64,000 bases of DNA from Sporosarcina sp. FSL K6-3457. Its GTDB lineage: Bacteria; Bacillota; Bacilli; Bacillales_A; Planococcaceae. Below are positions 45,359 through 53,955 of this stretch, one piece after another; position 1 is the stretch's first letter, and every line of letters starts with the position of its first letter. The stretch is taken from NCBI RefSeq assembly GCF_038007285.1, contig NZ_JBBOWX010000001.1, forward strand, positions 2,187,501 through 2,251,500. The letters run 5' to 3'. Both the position numbers and the translations under genes were made by a program. The notes under the pieces are model-generated. The model ran no database searches. It was not told where the DNA came from and saw only the letters and a list, made by a program, of their open reading frames with translations.

Positions 45359-46363
45359 ATGTTTCAATACTTGCAACCAGGTGATCAAATAGGAATATTT
45401 TCACCATCGGCACCCGCGACAGTTACTGCACAGCTGCGATTTGAGAGAAGTAAACGTTTTTTAGCAAGCAAAGGATTTGAAATTGTAGAAGGGAATTTAA
45501 CAGGGAAAAGAGATACTTATCGTGCGGGCACGCCGAAAGAAAGAGCAGCGGAACTAAACGAATTAATTCGAAATCCTGCGATTAAACTCATCATGTCAAC
45601 AATTGGCGGTACAAATTCTAATAGTATATTGCCTTATATTGATTACGAAGCGTTTAAGACAAATCCTAAAATGGTCGTGGGCTATTCTGACGCAACGGCA
45701 GTGTTGTTAGCTTTATATGCTAAAACAGGTATTCCAACTTTCTATGGTCCGGCTTTGATCCCGTCTTTTGGTGAATTTGAACCATTTGTCCAAGATACCT
45801 ATCACTATTTTGAAAATATCTTTATAACACCGCAAAGTTTACCGTACGAAATTCCAATGCCTTTATTTTGGTCAGACGAGGCAGTTAATTGGGAAAAGAA
45901 AACAAAGGAAAAAACGTTATATAAAAATGAATGGATTACTGTCATAGATGGCCTTGCGGAAGGTAGATTGATAGGTGGTAATTTGAATGCCATGTACGGC
46001 ATGTACGGCATGTTAAGTAGCCCGTATATGCCTGAAATACAAAAAGGTGACATCTTATTAATTGAGGACTGTGCTAAAAATACAGCTATTATCGAAAAGA
46101 ACTTTTCGATGCTCAAAGTGAGTGGTATTTTGGATAAAGTAGGTGGCATTATTTTAGGGAAGCATGAGTGCTTTGATGATTTAGGGACGGGGCGTAAGCC
46201 ATATGAAGTGCTGTTGGAAATACTAGATGATGTAAACATTCCGGTGCTTGCGGAATTTGATGCATGTCATACACATCCTATGCACCCCATGCCGATTGGA
46301 CGCAATGTTGTGTTAGATGCAACGAATAAGAGGGTGTATGTAACCGAAAAGTGGATTAGATAA
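45359..46363 (+). CDS. S66-family LD-carboxypeptidase / MccF-like peptidase
   Basis: 334 residues from ATG 45359 after TAGGGGG; a longer frame from 45299 is rejected. The nucleophile Ser lies in VVGYSDATAVLLALY, and the Glu and His of the S66 triad are expected in LLIEDCAKNTAIIEKNF and FDACHTHPMHPMPIG. S66 enzymes either trim L,D bonds in peptidoglycan (LdcA) or cleave microcin C-like aminoacyl nucleotides (MccF). The length and the inserted segment before YGMYGM favour MccF-like. A 9-base repeat (atgtacggc) near 45990 encodes the MYGMYG sequence. Confidence 0.85.
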   Translation: MFQYLQPGDQIGIFSPSAPATVTAQLRFERSKRFLASKGFEIVEGNLTGKRDTYRAGTPKERAAELNELIRNPAIKLIMSTIGGTNSNSILPYIDYEAFKTNPKMVVGYSDATAVLLALYAKTGIPTFYGPALIPSFGEFEPFVQDTYHYFENIFITPQSLPYEIPMPLFWSDEAVNWEKKTKEKTLYKNEWITVIDGLAEGRLIGGNLNAMYGMYGMLSSPYMPEIQKGDILLIEDCAKNTAIIEKNFSMLKVSGILDKVGGIILGKHECFDDLGTGRKPYEVLLEILDDVNIPVLAEFDACHTHPMHPMPIGRNVVLDATNKRVYVTEKWIR

Positions 46364-46381
46364 TATTGTAAAGTTATAAAA

Positions 46382-46438
46382 AAGAATTGACCTATCAAAA
46401 GCCTTTTCAAGCGTAAGGATAGGGTCGATTCTTTTTTA
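46382..46438 (+). terminator. Terminator after the S66 peptidase gene
   Basis: Long imperfect stem: AAGAATTGACCTATC pairs with GATAGGGTCGATTCTT (one bulge, one mismatch) around about 21 nt, followed by TTTTTT. Confidence 0.75.
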
Positions 46439-46489
46439 TTTCATCTTAAACAACGATTTTTACGGGCGTATTATAAATAGTCAACCTTC

Positions 46490-46533
46490 TTGTAAAAGCA
46501 CAGAAATAAGAATATAGTAAGAACTAACGTTCC
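46490..46533 (+). promoter_or_regulatory. Promoter with LexA-like (SOS) operator upstream of the YolD-like gene
   Basis: TTGTAA (46490-46495) and TATAGT (46513-46518) are 17 bp apart. Two bases later comes AGAACTAACGTTCC (46520-46533), which keeps the GAAC-N4-GTTC core of the Bacillus LexA box and deviates at only two of the other conserved positions. The site covers the expected transcription start, as a repressor operator would. Confidence 0.7.
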
Positions 46534-46557
46534 GTATTAAGAAAGGAGGCTAATCAA

Positions 46558-46893
46558 ATGATTCGCGATCGCGGAGCCAAGAAATGGACGGCAATGATGT
46601 TGCCGGAACACCTGACCCAGTTACGTGATTGGATGGGAGAGGATGACTACGAAGAAAAGCCCTTGATTGATGAATGGACATTCCAAGAGTTTCAACAGCA
46701 GTTGGCCATTGCGTATCAATCACAATGTGAAATTCGAGTCAAGACATGGGAAAAGGGGACACTTGCTGACACAATAGGTATCTTCACTCAGCTGGACGAA
46801 CAGGCACAGCTCATTCATGTAACGGATGGTTTAATTGTGCAGAAGATTTCGTTGAACACGATTGTCGGAATTGAAACAGTCACGCTCGATTAA
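46558..46893 (+). CDS. YolD-like protein
   Basis: 111 residues. It matches the YolD-like family by KKWTAMMLPEHLTQLRDWM near the N-terminus and the small beta-barrel-like C-terminal part (IGIFTQLDEQAQLIHV). In many Bacilli yolD-like genes sit next to a Y-family DNA polymerase (UvrX/DinB) and are SOS-inducible. Here no polymerase gene follows, but the promoter has a LexA-like operator. AAAGGAGG lies ten bases before the ATG. It converges on a lipoprotein gene only 6 bp away. Confidence 0.85.
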   Translation: MIRDRGAKKWTAMMLPEHLTQLRDWMGEDDYEEKPLIDEWTFQEFQQQLAIAYQSQCEIRVKTWEKGTLADTIGIFTQLDEQAQLIHVTDGLIVQKISLNTIVGIETVTLD

Positions 46894-46899
46894 TTCCCC

Positions 46900-47349
46900 T
46901 TAGTGCTCATGCTCTTCTACTTGTTCTTTCAAGACAGTTAATAGCATGAAGTCCTCAACGACTGAATCTTGATTGCAGCCTTCGAGTGTGTATGTGAGCA
47001 CTTGTTGACCAGCCTCCGTGACAAGATCCGTGCAGGTCATATTAACTTTGACAGGATCATTTCCTCTGTTGTTATTTTTGGAACGGTCAATTTTCAAATC
47101 GATGGATGAACCATCAAAAGTCAGATTGTAAAGTGTCGGTTCTCCCTCAAGCGTGTAGTTCGCAATACGTACGGAATCCGACTGACCCACCTCAACGTTG
47201 TCCAAGAATAATTCAAAGCTTGAAAAATTATAAACGGGGCCATTCATATTAATGACATCTCCGTTTTTCACTGCTTTTTCACTATCATATGAACAAGCTG
47301 ATACTAGTAATATTCCGAGAATCCAAAATAAGTACAAAAGTTTCCGCAT
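46900..47349 (-). CDS. DUF4362-like lipoprotein
   Basis: 149 residues from ATG 47349, preceded by GGGAGGGATGAA. The lipobox LLVSACSYD indicates a membrane-anchored lipoprotein. The remainder is a small beta-rich domain with VNMTCTDLVTEAGQQVLTYTLEGC, which I tentatively match to DUF4362. Two further Cys residues (in MTCTD and EGCNQ) could form a disulfide. The ending is His/Glu-rich (VEEHEH). An in-frame upstream start (47382) would spoil the signal peptide. Function unknown. Confidence 0.75.
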   Translation of the reverse strand: MRKLLYLFWILGILLVSACSYDSEKAVKNGDVINMNGPVYNFSSFELFLDNVEVGQSDSVRIANYTLEGEPTLYNLTFDGSSIDLKIDRSKNNNRGNDPVKVNMTCTDLVTEAGQQVLTYTLEGCNQDSVVEDFMLLTVLKEQVEEHEH

Positions 47350-47524
47350 TTCATCCCTCCCGCAATTAACTTGGCTCTTCACCTTTACTATATGGGGGAA
47401 TTGAATATATTATCACCAAAACTATTTCATAATCCGAATAATTTAGAACTCGGACCTTTTCTATTGTTCGGAATTTTGCTAAACTATTCAAAGGTCAAAT
47501 TTTAAAAGAAGTAGGGGAAGTCAA

Positions 47525-49279
47525 GTGAAGGTTTTAGTACAATTGAGTTGGTTTTTTAAACAACAGAAAAAGCAGTACATATTTGGAATTGCTATGCTTG
47601 TTTTCGTATCACTTTTGCAACTGATCCCTCCGAAAATCATCGGGATTATTGTCGATGATATTACAATAGGCGAATTGACAGCTGGGGGGCTGACCAAATG
47701 GCTCATTATCCTGGGAGTCGCGGGCGTCCTTATGTATGTTGCACGCTTCTACTGGCGTATGATGATTTTTGGTTCGGCCGTTTTATTATCCCGCCAAATG
47801 CGTGAAAAATTATTCAATCATTTTACGAGAATGTCGCCGTCTTTCTACCAAAAAAGACGAGTAGGAGATTTAATGGCCCATGCCACAAACGATATTAACG
47901 CCGTGCAACAAACCGCTGGCATGGGCGTTTTAACGCTTGTCGATTCTATTTCAACAGGTGGCTTTGTTATTTTGACGATGGCTATCACCATCAATTGGAA
48001 ACTAACCTTAATTGCACTCATTCCACTGCCGTTCATGATTTTCATGACGGGCTATTATGGAAAGTTGCTACGTAATCGATTCCGATTTGCGCAAGAAGCC
48101 TTTTCTAATTTGAATGATAAGACACAGGAAAGTATATCAGGTATTAAAGTCATCAAAACATTTGGCCAGCAGCAGGAAGATATTGAGGATTTTACGAATT
48201 TATCGACTGATGTGGTTGCTAAAAATATGCGCGTTGCCAAAATAGATGCGTTATTCGATCCGACGATTACAGGAATTTTTGCCGTTTCATATATTTTGTC
48301 CTTCTATTTCGGAACGAAGTTTATCATTGCGGGTGATATGTCCATTGGGGATATGGTGGCGTTCAGTACATACTTGGGTCTTCTCGTATGGCCAATGCTG
48401 GCATTTGGTTTCCTATTTAACATTGTGGAACGTGGAAATGCATCCTATAGTCGGATTACGGAATTATTGTCCATTGATCCAGAAATTATAGACCTACCCG
48501 GCGCTATCGATAAAAGACCAGAAGGCGATCTCTATTTCGATATCGATGAATTCAAATTCCCTGGTGACGAGCGTCCTGCTTTGCATAATGTTCACTTCAC
48601 GTTGCAACGGGGAGAGACAATGGGGATTGTAGGGAAAACGGGATCAGGGAAAACTGCCATTTTGAAATTATTGCTGAGAGAATTTGAAGGGTATACGGGC
48701 AGTGTTGTCTATGGAGGTAACCCTATCAATCAGTATAAGCAGCGACGTTTACGAGAGTCCATCGGCTACGTGCCACAAGATCACTTCTTATTCTCAACAA
48801 CACTTGCTGAGAACATTGCGTTTACCAATCCTAACATTGCGATGGAGAACATTTATGAGGCGGCACGGCTCGCGCATATCCACGACGACATTTTAGAATT
48901 TACGGAAGGCTATGACACCATAGTCGGCGAACGTGGTGTATCGTTGTCAGGCGGCCAAAAGCAGCGAGTGTCTATTGCGCGTGCATTGATTATGGAACCA
49001 GAATTATTGATTTTGGATGATTCCTTGTCAGCCGTTGATGCCAAAACGGAAGAAGCCATTTTGGAATCACTTAAACAAACACGGACAGGCGAAACGACGA
49101 TTATTACGTCACATCGTTTAAGTGCTATCCAACATGCGCATAAGATTATCGTTTTAGATGAAGGAACAATCATCGAGGCTGGAACACACGAGGAATTGAT
49201 CGACATGGATGGTAAATATAAAGAAATGTATGATTTGCAACAACTAGAAGTACTTGTTGAACAAGGGGGTGAGGGATAA
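47525..49279 (+). CDS. Heterodimeric ABC exporter subunit with degenerate ATP site (BmrC/YheI-like)
   Basis: A 584-residue half-transporter: a six-helix exporter domain (about 1-310) plus an ATPase domain. Walker A is GKTGSGKTA and the signature VSLSGGQKQR is intact. Walker B ends LLILDDSLSAVDAKTE, so the catalytic Glu is replaced by Asp, marking a degenerate site. The start GTG follows a GTAGGGGAAG site. Its stop overlaps the next gene's ATG by one base (TAATG), so the two are made together. Closest in pattern to B. subtilis BmrC (YheI), a multidrug exporter subunit. Confidence 0.88.
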   Translation: MKVLVQLSWFFKQQKKQYIFGIAMLVFVSLLQLIPPKIIGIIVDDITIGELTAGGLTKWLIILGVAGVLMYVARFYWRMMIFGSAVLLSRQMREKLFNHFTRMSPSFYQKRRVGDLMAHATNDINAVQQTAGMGVLTLVDSISTGGFVILTMAITINWKLTLIALIPLPFMIFMTGYYGKLLRNRFRFAQEAFSNLNDKTQESISGIKVIKTFGQQQEDIEDFTNLSTDVVAKNMRVAKIDALFDPTITGIFAVSYILSFYFGTKFIIAGDMSIGDMVAFSTYLGLLVWPMLAFGFLFNIVERGNASYSRITELLSIDPEIIDLPGAIDKRPEGDLYFDIDEFKFPGDERPALHNVHFTLQRGETMGIVGKTGSGKTAILKLLLREFEGYTGSVVYGGNPINQYKQRRLRESIGYVPQDHFLFSTTLAENIAFTNPNIAMENIYEAARLAHIHDDILEFTEGYDTIVGERGVSLSGGQKQRVSIARALIMEPELLILDDSLSAVDAKTEEAILESLKQTRTGETTIITSHRLSAIQHAHKIIVLDEGTIIEAGTHEELIDMDGKYKEMYDLQQLEVLVEQGGEG

Positions 49280-51066
49280 TGTCTGTGGAAAAACAACCAA
49301 AACTAACCGCGAAAGATCAATGGTCGGTTTTTAAAAGGCTATTAAGCTACACCATCCCACATAAAAAAAGTATAGTCATCGCGCTTACCCTATTGATTTT
49401 GACAACGATAGGAAGTATTGTCGGACCCTTAATCATTCAGCGCTTTATCGACAATCATTTGACACCGATGAGCTTTCCAAAGGAGACGGTCACAACCATC
49501 GCCGTCGTTTACATTAGCATTCAAGTGTTCATCGTCGTGGTGTCCTATTTCCAATTGATGCGTTTCCAGGACATTGCTTTGAAAATTATTCAACAAATGC
49601 GGATTGACGTATTTTCAAAAGTGCAAGGGCTTGGCATGCGTTATTTCGATAAAACGCCCGCTGGAAGCATCGTATCACGTGTCACAAACGATACAGAATC
49701 TATTAAAGAGATGTTCGTCAGTGTCATTGTGACGTTTTTACAAGCGATTTTTGTGCTGATTGGTGTCTATATCGCTCTCTTTACACTGGATCGTAAATTA
49801 GCGTTGATTTCTTTGGTATTGTTGCCTTTAATTTTACTAGTCATCATTGTATACAGGCGTTACAGTGCCGATTTCTACCAAGATATTCGGGAACGGTTAA
49901 GTCAGCTAAATGCTAAAATTGCCGAATCATTATCGGGTATGGGAATGGTCCAAGCATTTAGACAGGAAGATCGTTTAGAGGCCGAATTCGATGCGATTAA
50001 TGAAAAGCATTTCCGTGCAGGTACGCGTAATATTAAATTCGATAGTGTGCTACTAGGACCAGCAATTGACCTGTTATATGCAGGAGCGATTGTGTTCGTC
50101 CTTGGTTATTTCGGATTTATGTCACTTGACAGTGCGGTTGAAGTAGGAGTCCTCTATATCTTCACGACATTGATTGGAAAGCTTTTTCAACCAGTACAAC
50201 AAGTGATGCAGCGATTGTCTATTTTTCAACAAGCACTTGTTTCTGCATCTCGTGTATTTATATTGATGGATGATTCGGATATGGAGCCCGAACAACAGGA
50301 CGATGGCAAAGTAGCTATTCAAGATGGAAAAATTGAATTTCGCAATGTGACATTTTCCTATGATGGAAAAACAGATGTGCTGAAAAATATTTCATTCACA
50401 GCAAATGCCGGTGAAACGGTTGCGCTTGTTGGGCATACAGGGAGTGGGAAAAGCTCGATTATCAATTTGCTGATGCGCTTTTATGAATATGAGCGTGGGG
50501 ACATTTACATTGATGGTGTATCATTAAAAGAGTTTCCGAAGCAAGAACTGCGTAAAAAAATGGGATTGGTCTTACAGGATCCATTTCTGTTTTATGGAGA
50601 TATTGAAAGTAATATTCGTTTACACAATCAGGATATGACTTCTGCAGAAGTACGAGCAGCTGCTGAATTTGTACAGGCGAATGAATTCATCGAAAAGCTA
50701 CCTGACAAATACGCGCAAAAAGTAACAGAGCGTGGTTCGACTTTTTCAAGTGGGCAGCGTCAACTCGTAGCATTTGCACGCACAATCGCAACTAATCCAA
50801 AGGTCCTTGTGCTTGATGAAGCTACGGCAAACATTGACACGGAAACGGAAGTGGCAATCCAGACCAGCTTGGAGAAGATGAGAAAAGGGCGCACAACGAT
50901 TGCAATTGCTCACCGTTTGAGTACGATTCAAGATGCTGAACTCATTCTTGTTCTGCATAAGGGTGAAATTGTTGAACGTGGCACACACCAAGAGCTATTG
51001 ACGCAAAAAGGACTGTACCATAAGATGTATTTGCTGCAAAATGGGATTTTAGAAGACGTTATTTGA
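49279..51066 (+). CDS. Heterodimeric ABC exporter subunit with catalytic Glu (BmrD/YheH-like)
   Basis: 595 residues with a six-helix membrane domain and an ATPase domain. Walker A is GHTGSGKSS, and Walker B VLVLDEATANIDTETE has the catalytic Glu. The signature reads STFSSGQRQL instead of LSGGQ, the complementary defect to the partner's. The pair should thus form one hydrolytic and one degenerate ATP site, as in BmrCD, TM287/288 and related exporters. About 80 residues shorter than B. subtilis BmrD as I recall it. Followed by a strong terminator. Confidence 0.88.
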   Translation: MSVEKQPKLTAKDQWSVFKRLLSYTIPHKKSIVIALTLLILTTIGSIVGPLIIQRFIDNHLTPMSFPKETVTTIAVVYISIQVFIVVVSYFQLMRFQDIALKIIQQMRIDVFSKVQGLGMRYFDKTPAGSIVSRVTNDTESIKEMFVSVIVTFLQAIFVLIGVYIALFTLDRKLALISLVLLPLILLVIIVYRRYSADFYQDIRERLSQLNAKIAESLSGMGMVQAFRQEDRLEAEFDAINEKHFRAGTRNIKFDSVLLGPAIDLLYAGAIVFVLGYFGFMSLDSAVEVGVLYIFTTLIGKLFQPVQQVMQRLSIFQQALVSASRVFILMDDSDMEPEQQDDGKVAIQDGKIEFRNVTFSYDGKTDVLKNISFTANAGETVALVGHTGSGKSSIINLLMRFYEYERGDIYIDGVSLKEFPKQELRKKMGLVLQDPFLFYGDIESNIRLHNQDMTSAEVRAAAEFVQANEFIEKLPDKYAQKVTERGSTFSSGQRQLVAFARTIATNPKVLVLDEATANIDTETEVAIQTSLEKMRKGRTTIAIAHRLSTIQDAELILVLHKGEIVERGTHQELLTQKGLYHKMYLLQNGILEDVI

Positions 51067-51074
51067 GTGACGAC

Positions 51075-51118
51075 CAGCCTACACATTCCTTATAAAGAGG
51101 TACGTGTAGGCTGTTTTT
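51075..51118 (+). terminator. Terminator after the ABC exporter operon
   Basis: The perfect 10-bp stem CAGCCTACAC / GTGTAGGCTG has a 19-nt loop and is followed by TTTTT. Confidence 0.85.
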
Positions 51119-51120
51119 GA

Positions 51121-51160
51121 GCCTACAGGATGCAGGACGCGGCGCCTTTAGACTGTGTTC
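51121..51160 (+). repeat. Second dispersed repeat, partial copy
   Basis: Contains GCAGGACGCGGCGCCTTTAG followed by ACTGT, nearly the same as 59037-59061 (GCAGGACGCGGCGCTCTTAG, then CCTGT). Both copies sit just after a terminator. Confidence 0.5.
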
Positions 51161-51256
51161 CTTCAAAGTGTCATAAACTGTTCACAGACAAATTAGACGT
51201 ATTCCGGCGCATCTTTTGATACGATGAGGACAGAAAAGATAGAAGGGGAGAGAATA

Positions 51257-51967
51257 ATGGCACCAGACTTAAATCTATTTCTCGCTTTTGGCGCCGGTTT
51301 CTTAAGTTTTATATCACCTTGTACATTGCCCTTGTACCCAGCATTCTTATCGTATATTACAGGCATGTCATTGGATGATTTGAAATCGGATTCAAAACGC
51401 ATGACGAAAAGCGGGATGCTACATACGCTGTTCTTTTTAATCGGATTTTCACTGATTTTTGTTGTACTTGGTTTCGGATCATCATTTCTAGGCAAGTTCT
51501 TCATTGAAAATCAAGAAATTCTAAGGCAAGTGGGTGCTATTTTCATTGTCTTATTTGGTGTGATGATTGCGGGTTTATTTACACCAAAGTTTCTTATGCA
51601 GGAAAAGAAACTACAGTTTAAAAATAGACCTTCCGGTTACTTTGGGTCAGTATTAATTGGACTTGGATTTGCAGCGGGCTGGACACCGTGTTCGGGGCCT
51701 ATCATTGGAGCCATTATTGGATTATCTGCTGCCAACCCAGGTTCAGGTATGCTGTATATGCTCTTATATGTCCTTGGTTTTGCAATTCCTTTCTTTATCT
51801 TATCGTTCTTCGTGACGAGACTTGCTTGGATTCGCAAATCCAGCGGAATCATTATGAAGGTCGGCGGCTATATTATGATTGCGGTCGGAATTCTATTGTT
51901 TTTTGATGGCATGACGTACATCATCAGTTTATTGAGCCCGATTTTTGGAGACTTTACAGGCTTTTAA
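51257..51967 (+). CDS. ccdA: Cytochrome c biogenesis protein CcdA
   Basis: A membrane protein carrying reducing power across the membrane for cytochrome c maturation. 236 residues (B. subtilis CcdA has about 235) with six hydrophobic helices. The two redox Cys are in SFISPCTLPLYPAFLSYITG and GWTPCSGPIIGA. ATG 51257 follows AAGGGGAG; the in-frame extension to 51224 is rejected. It starts the conserved ccdA-ccdC-yneK stretch, but the usual ccdB between ccdA and ccdC is absent. Confidence 0.93.
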   Translation: MAPDLNLFLAFGAGFLSFISPCTLPLYPAFLSYITGMSLDDLKSDSKRMTKSGMLHTLFFLIGFSLIFVVLGFGSSFLGKFFIENQEILRQVGAIFIVLFGVMIAGLFTPKFLMQEKKLQFKNRPSGYFGSVLIGLGFAAGWTPCSGPIIGAIIGLSAANPGSGMLYMLLYVLGFAIPFFILSFFVTRLAWIRKSSGIIMKVGGYIMIAVGILLFFDGMTYIISLLSPIFGDFTGF

Positions 51968-51980
51968 ATGGGGGATACAA

Positions 51981-52043
51981 ATGGAGCAAATTGGATCGTT
52001 CAGTGGACGGGTAGAAATAATTGAACGGGGGAGAGCAGAGTGA
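51981..52043 (+). CDS. 20-codon ORF translationally linked to ccdC, in the place of ccdB
   Basis: ATG 51981 has GGGGG at a six-base spacing. The frame encodes MEQIGSFSGRVEIIERGRAE and stops at TGA 52041-52043, which overlaps the GTG start of ccdC (GTGA). That overlap is typical of translational coupling. It may be a real micro-ORF or what remains after loss of ccdB. No family can be judged from 20 residues. Confidence 0.4.
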   Translation: MEQIGSFSGRVEIIERGRAE

Positions 52044-52546
52044 GTGCATTAATTGAAACCATTTTCACAAAAGTTCCCCCGGTTTATCTTATTATTGGCT
52101 CTACTGCTGTTGCATTGTTCATGGGGATCATGGCACTTATCGTGCGAACGAAAGCAGCTAAAAAACCTGTGACAGCCAAAAGAATTATTTTGCCACCCCT
52201 TTTTATGTCGACAGGTGCGCTGATGTTCGTATTTGAAGAGTTCAGAGTCGCTCCGCTACAAATTGCGGAAGCTCTTATTATTGGGGCTCTCTTCTCTATT
52301 ATTTTGATTAAGACGACAGCTTTTGAAAAGAAAGAAGACGGCATCTACGTCAAACGTTCCAAAGCATTCCTGTTCATCTTGTTGGGACTACTAATTATTC
52401 GGCTCGTTGGAAAACTGCTATTGAGCAATACAATCGACGTAGGCGAACTTGGTGGCATGTTCTGGATTCTGGCATTTGGCATGATTGTCCCATGGAGAAT
52501 TGGTATGCTTGCCAAGTTTAATCAAATGAATACGGCCGAACAATAA
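52040..52546 (+). CDS. ccdC: CcdC-family membrane protein
   Basis: 168 residues, GTG start behind GGGGGAGAGCAGA. Four or five hydrophobic helices with the family patterns RIILPPLFMSTGALMFVFEEF and GGMFWILAFGMIVPWRIGM. CcdC lies next to ccdA in B. subtilis, but its disruption there has little effect on cytochrome c, so its role is unclear. It is coupled to the micro-ORF upstream and followed by a terminator shared with convergent yneK. Confidence 0.88.
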   Translation: MSALIETIFTKVPPVYLIIGSTAVALFMGIMALIVRTKAAKKPVTAKRIILPPLFMSTGALMFVFEEFRVAPLQIAEALIIGALFSIILIKTTAFEKKEDGIYVKRSKAFLFILLGLLIIRLVGKLLLSNTIDVGELGGMFWILAFGMIVPWRIGMLAKFNQMNTAEQ

Positions 52547-52547
52547 G

Positions 52548-52582
52548 AAAAGGTGTCCACACAATTTGTGTAGGCACCTTTT
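52548..52582. terminator. Terminator between ccdC and yneK
   Basis: The stem AAAAGGTG...CCACACAA pairs with TTTGTGT...GCACCTTTT with small internal mismatches. It works in both directions between convergent genes. Confidence 0.75.
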
Positions 52583-52586
52583 CCTA

Positions 52587-53009
52587 TCAGAACAAACTTT
52601 CATAAGGGGCTAAATCAATGTTCATGGATGTTAGTTTCTTACGAAGGAATTTATGATCACGTTTTGGTGTCGCCTGAATATAGCCGCGGATAATCAAATC
52701 ATGATTAATTTTCTTCGCTTTTTCCTCTAGCGCAATCTCACCGATTTTACCCGCAATTTTTTGCTTAGCGACAGGTCGGAATAATTCCGGTACGGGCGTA
52801 ACGAGCTCGTTCAGCATTAATTTCGCTTCATCATTCCACAGGTGAATGGAGCTTTCCACATAATGCTCTTCCCAGTCGAGTGTCGATTTACCGTCTGCTT
52901 TCGGAAATACTTTGAGAAACTTCCGGAACATGAAAAAGCCACCGATGCCAAAAAGGCCAACAAGGACAAAGCACCAGAAAATGATGAACCACATAAATAA
53001 ATCTTGCAA
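52587..53009 (-). CDS. yneK: DUF2621 protein YneK
   Basis: 140 residues from a TTG start eight bases after GAGGTG. One N-terminal membrane helix (about residues 6-28, FIIFWCFVLVGLFGIGGFFMF) is followed by a soluble domain with LDWEEHYVESS and HDLIIRGYIQATPKRDHKFL. This matches B. subtilis YneK, found next to ccdC there too. The function is unknown. Convergent with ccdC. Confidence 0.87.
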   Translation of the reverse strand: MQDLFMWFIIFWCFVLVGLFGIGGFFMFRKFLKVFPKADGKSTLDWEEHYVESSIHLWNDEAKLMLNELVTPVPELFRPVAKQKIAGKIGEIALEEKAKKINHDLIIRGYIQATPKRDHKFLRKKLTSMNIDLAPYESLF

Positions 53010-53317
53010 CAGTCTTCACCTCTTCCATATCTATTACCTATTATAAGAGCATCCGCAAAAAATTACACGGACAATGTATTTCTTTTTTCATTTTCATACT
53101 ACAAGAAGTTGGCTTTCCGATTTTTGTATCCTTTTACTTATTGCATCGCTTGGAAAGTAAGCTTATTGTTATCCATGATGCTCATGTACTCTTGAAGATG
53201 AAATGAACTTCACAAAATCGTCGATGTTTTGACAGGAGATTTTCTACCGATTTGCTTGTTTAGGTGCAACTCTTCCGCTATGATGAACGTATAAACAGTA
53301 TAGTGAGGGATAAGAGA
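53010..53317. other. Intergenic region before the SCO1-like gene
   Basis: 308 bp between divergent yneK and the SCO1-like gene. It has a consensus TTGACA near 53233 and a TATGAT at 53279-53284, but the two are not well spaced, so I do not call one promoter. No RNA gene or repeat was seen. Confidence 0.3.
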
Positions 53318-53914
53318 ATGCGTAAAAAGTTATTATTACCGTATGTTTTACTTGTAATACTTCTACTAGTAGCTTGTTCAGGTCCAGGCGGATTCAAAGC
53401 AGATTTTGAATATCAAATCGCGCCGTTTGAATTTACAAATCAGCATAATGAGCAAGTTTCGCTTGATGATTTGAAAGGACAAGTGTGGCTATCTCAATTT
53501 GTATTCACAAATTGTACATCAGTCTGCCCACCGATGATGGTAAATATGGTAGATATCCAAGCAAAACTAGCTGAAGAAGGCGTTGAAGACTATAAAATCA
53601 TATCATTCAGTGTCGATCCAGAAGTGGATACACCTGAAGTGTTCCAAGAGTATCTTGATATGTTTGATCCTCAGGATCAAGATAAGTGGGAAATGCTAAC
53701 AGGTTACACAATGGAGGATATTTCGAAGTTTGCGTTGGAATCCTTTAAGGCGATTGTAATTGATGATCCGAACTCAGACCAGGTGACACATGGTGTTCAA
53801 TTTTCACTCGTCAATCAGCAAGGTCAAATTGTCAAAATGTATAATGGAGTTGACGACGTACCTTACGAAAAAATTGTTAAAGATATGAAAGCACTCATTA
53901 AAGCAGGTGCTTAA
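53318..53914 (+). CDS. SCO1/SenC-family copper-binding lipoprotein
   Basis: 198 residues from ATG 53318 after GAGGGATAAGAG. A lipoprotein signal ends LLVACSGPGG. The thioredoxin-like domain has the copper-binding pair FTNCTSVCPPM (CxxxC) and the distant His in QVTHGVQFSLV. Sco proteins deliver copper or act as thiol-redox proteins for assembling the Cu-A site of cytochrome c oxidase. This agrees with the nearby ccdA and the heme O synthase gene at 16 kb. The upstream in-frame stretch from 53264 is rejected. Confidence 0.92.
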   Translation: MRKKLLLPYVLLVILLLVACSGPGGFKADFEYQIAPFEFTNQHNEQVSLDDLKGQVWLSQFVFTNCTSVCPPMMVNMVDIQAKLAEEGVEDYKIISFSVDPEVDTPEVFQEYLDMFDPQDQDKWEMLTGYTMEDISKFALESFKAIVIDDPNSDQVTHGVQFSLVNQQGQIVKMYNGVDDVPYEKIVKDMKALIKAGA

Positions 53915-53955
53915 ACGGTAAAGGGAAGGCTAGATTTGACGGGGTGAAAAGCAAG

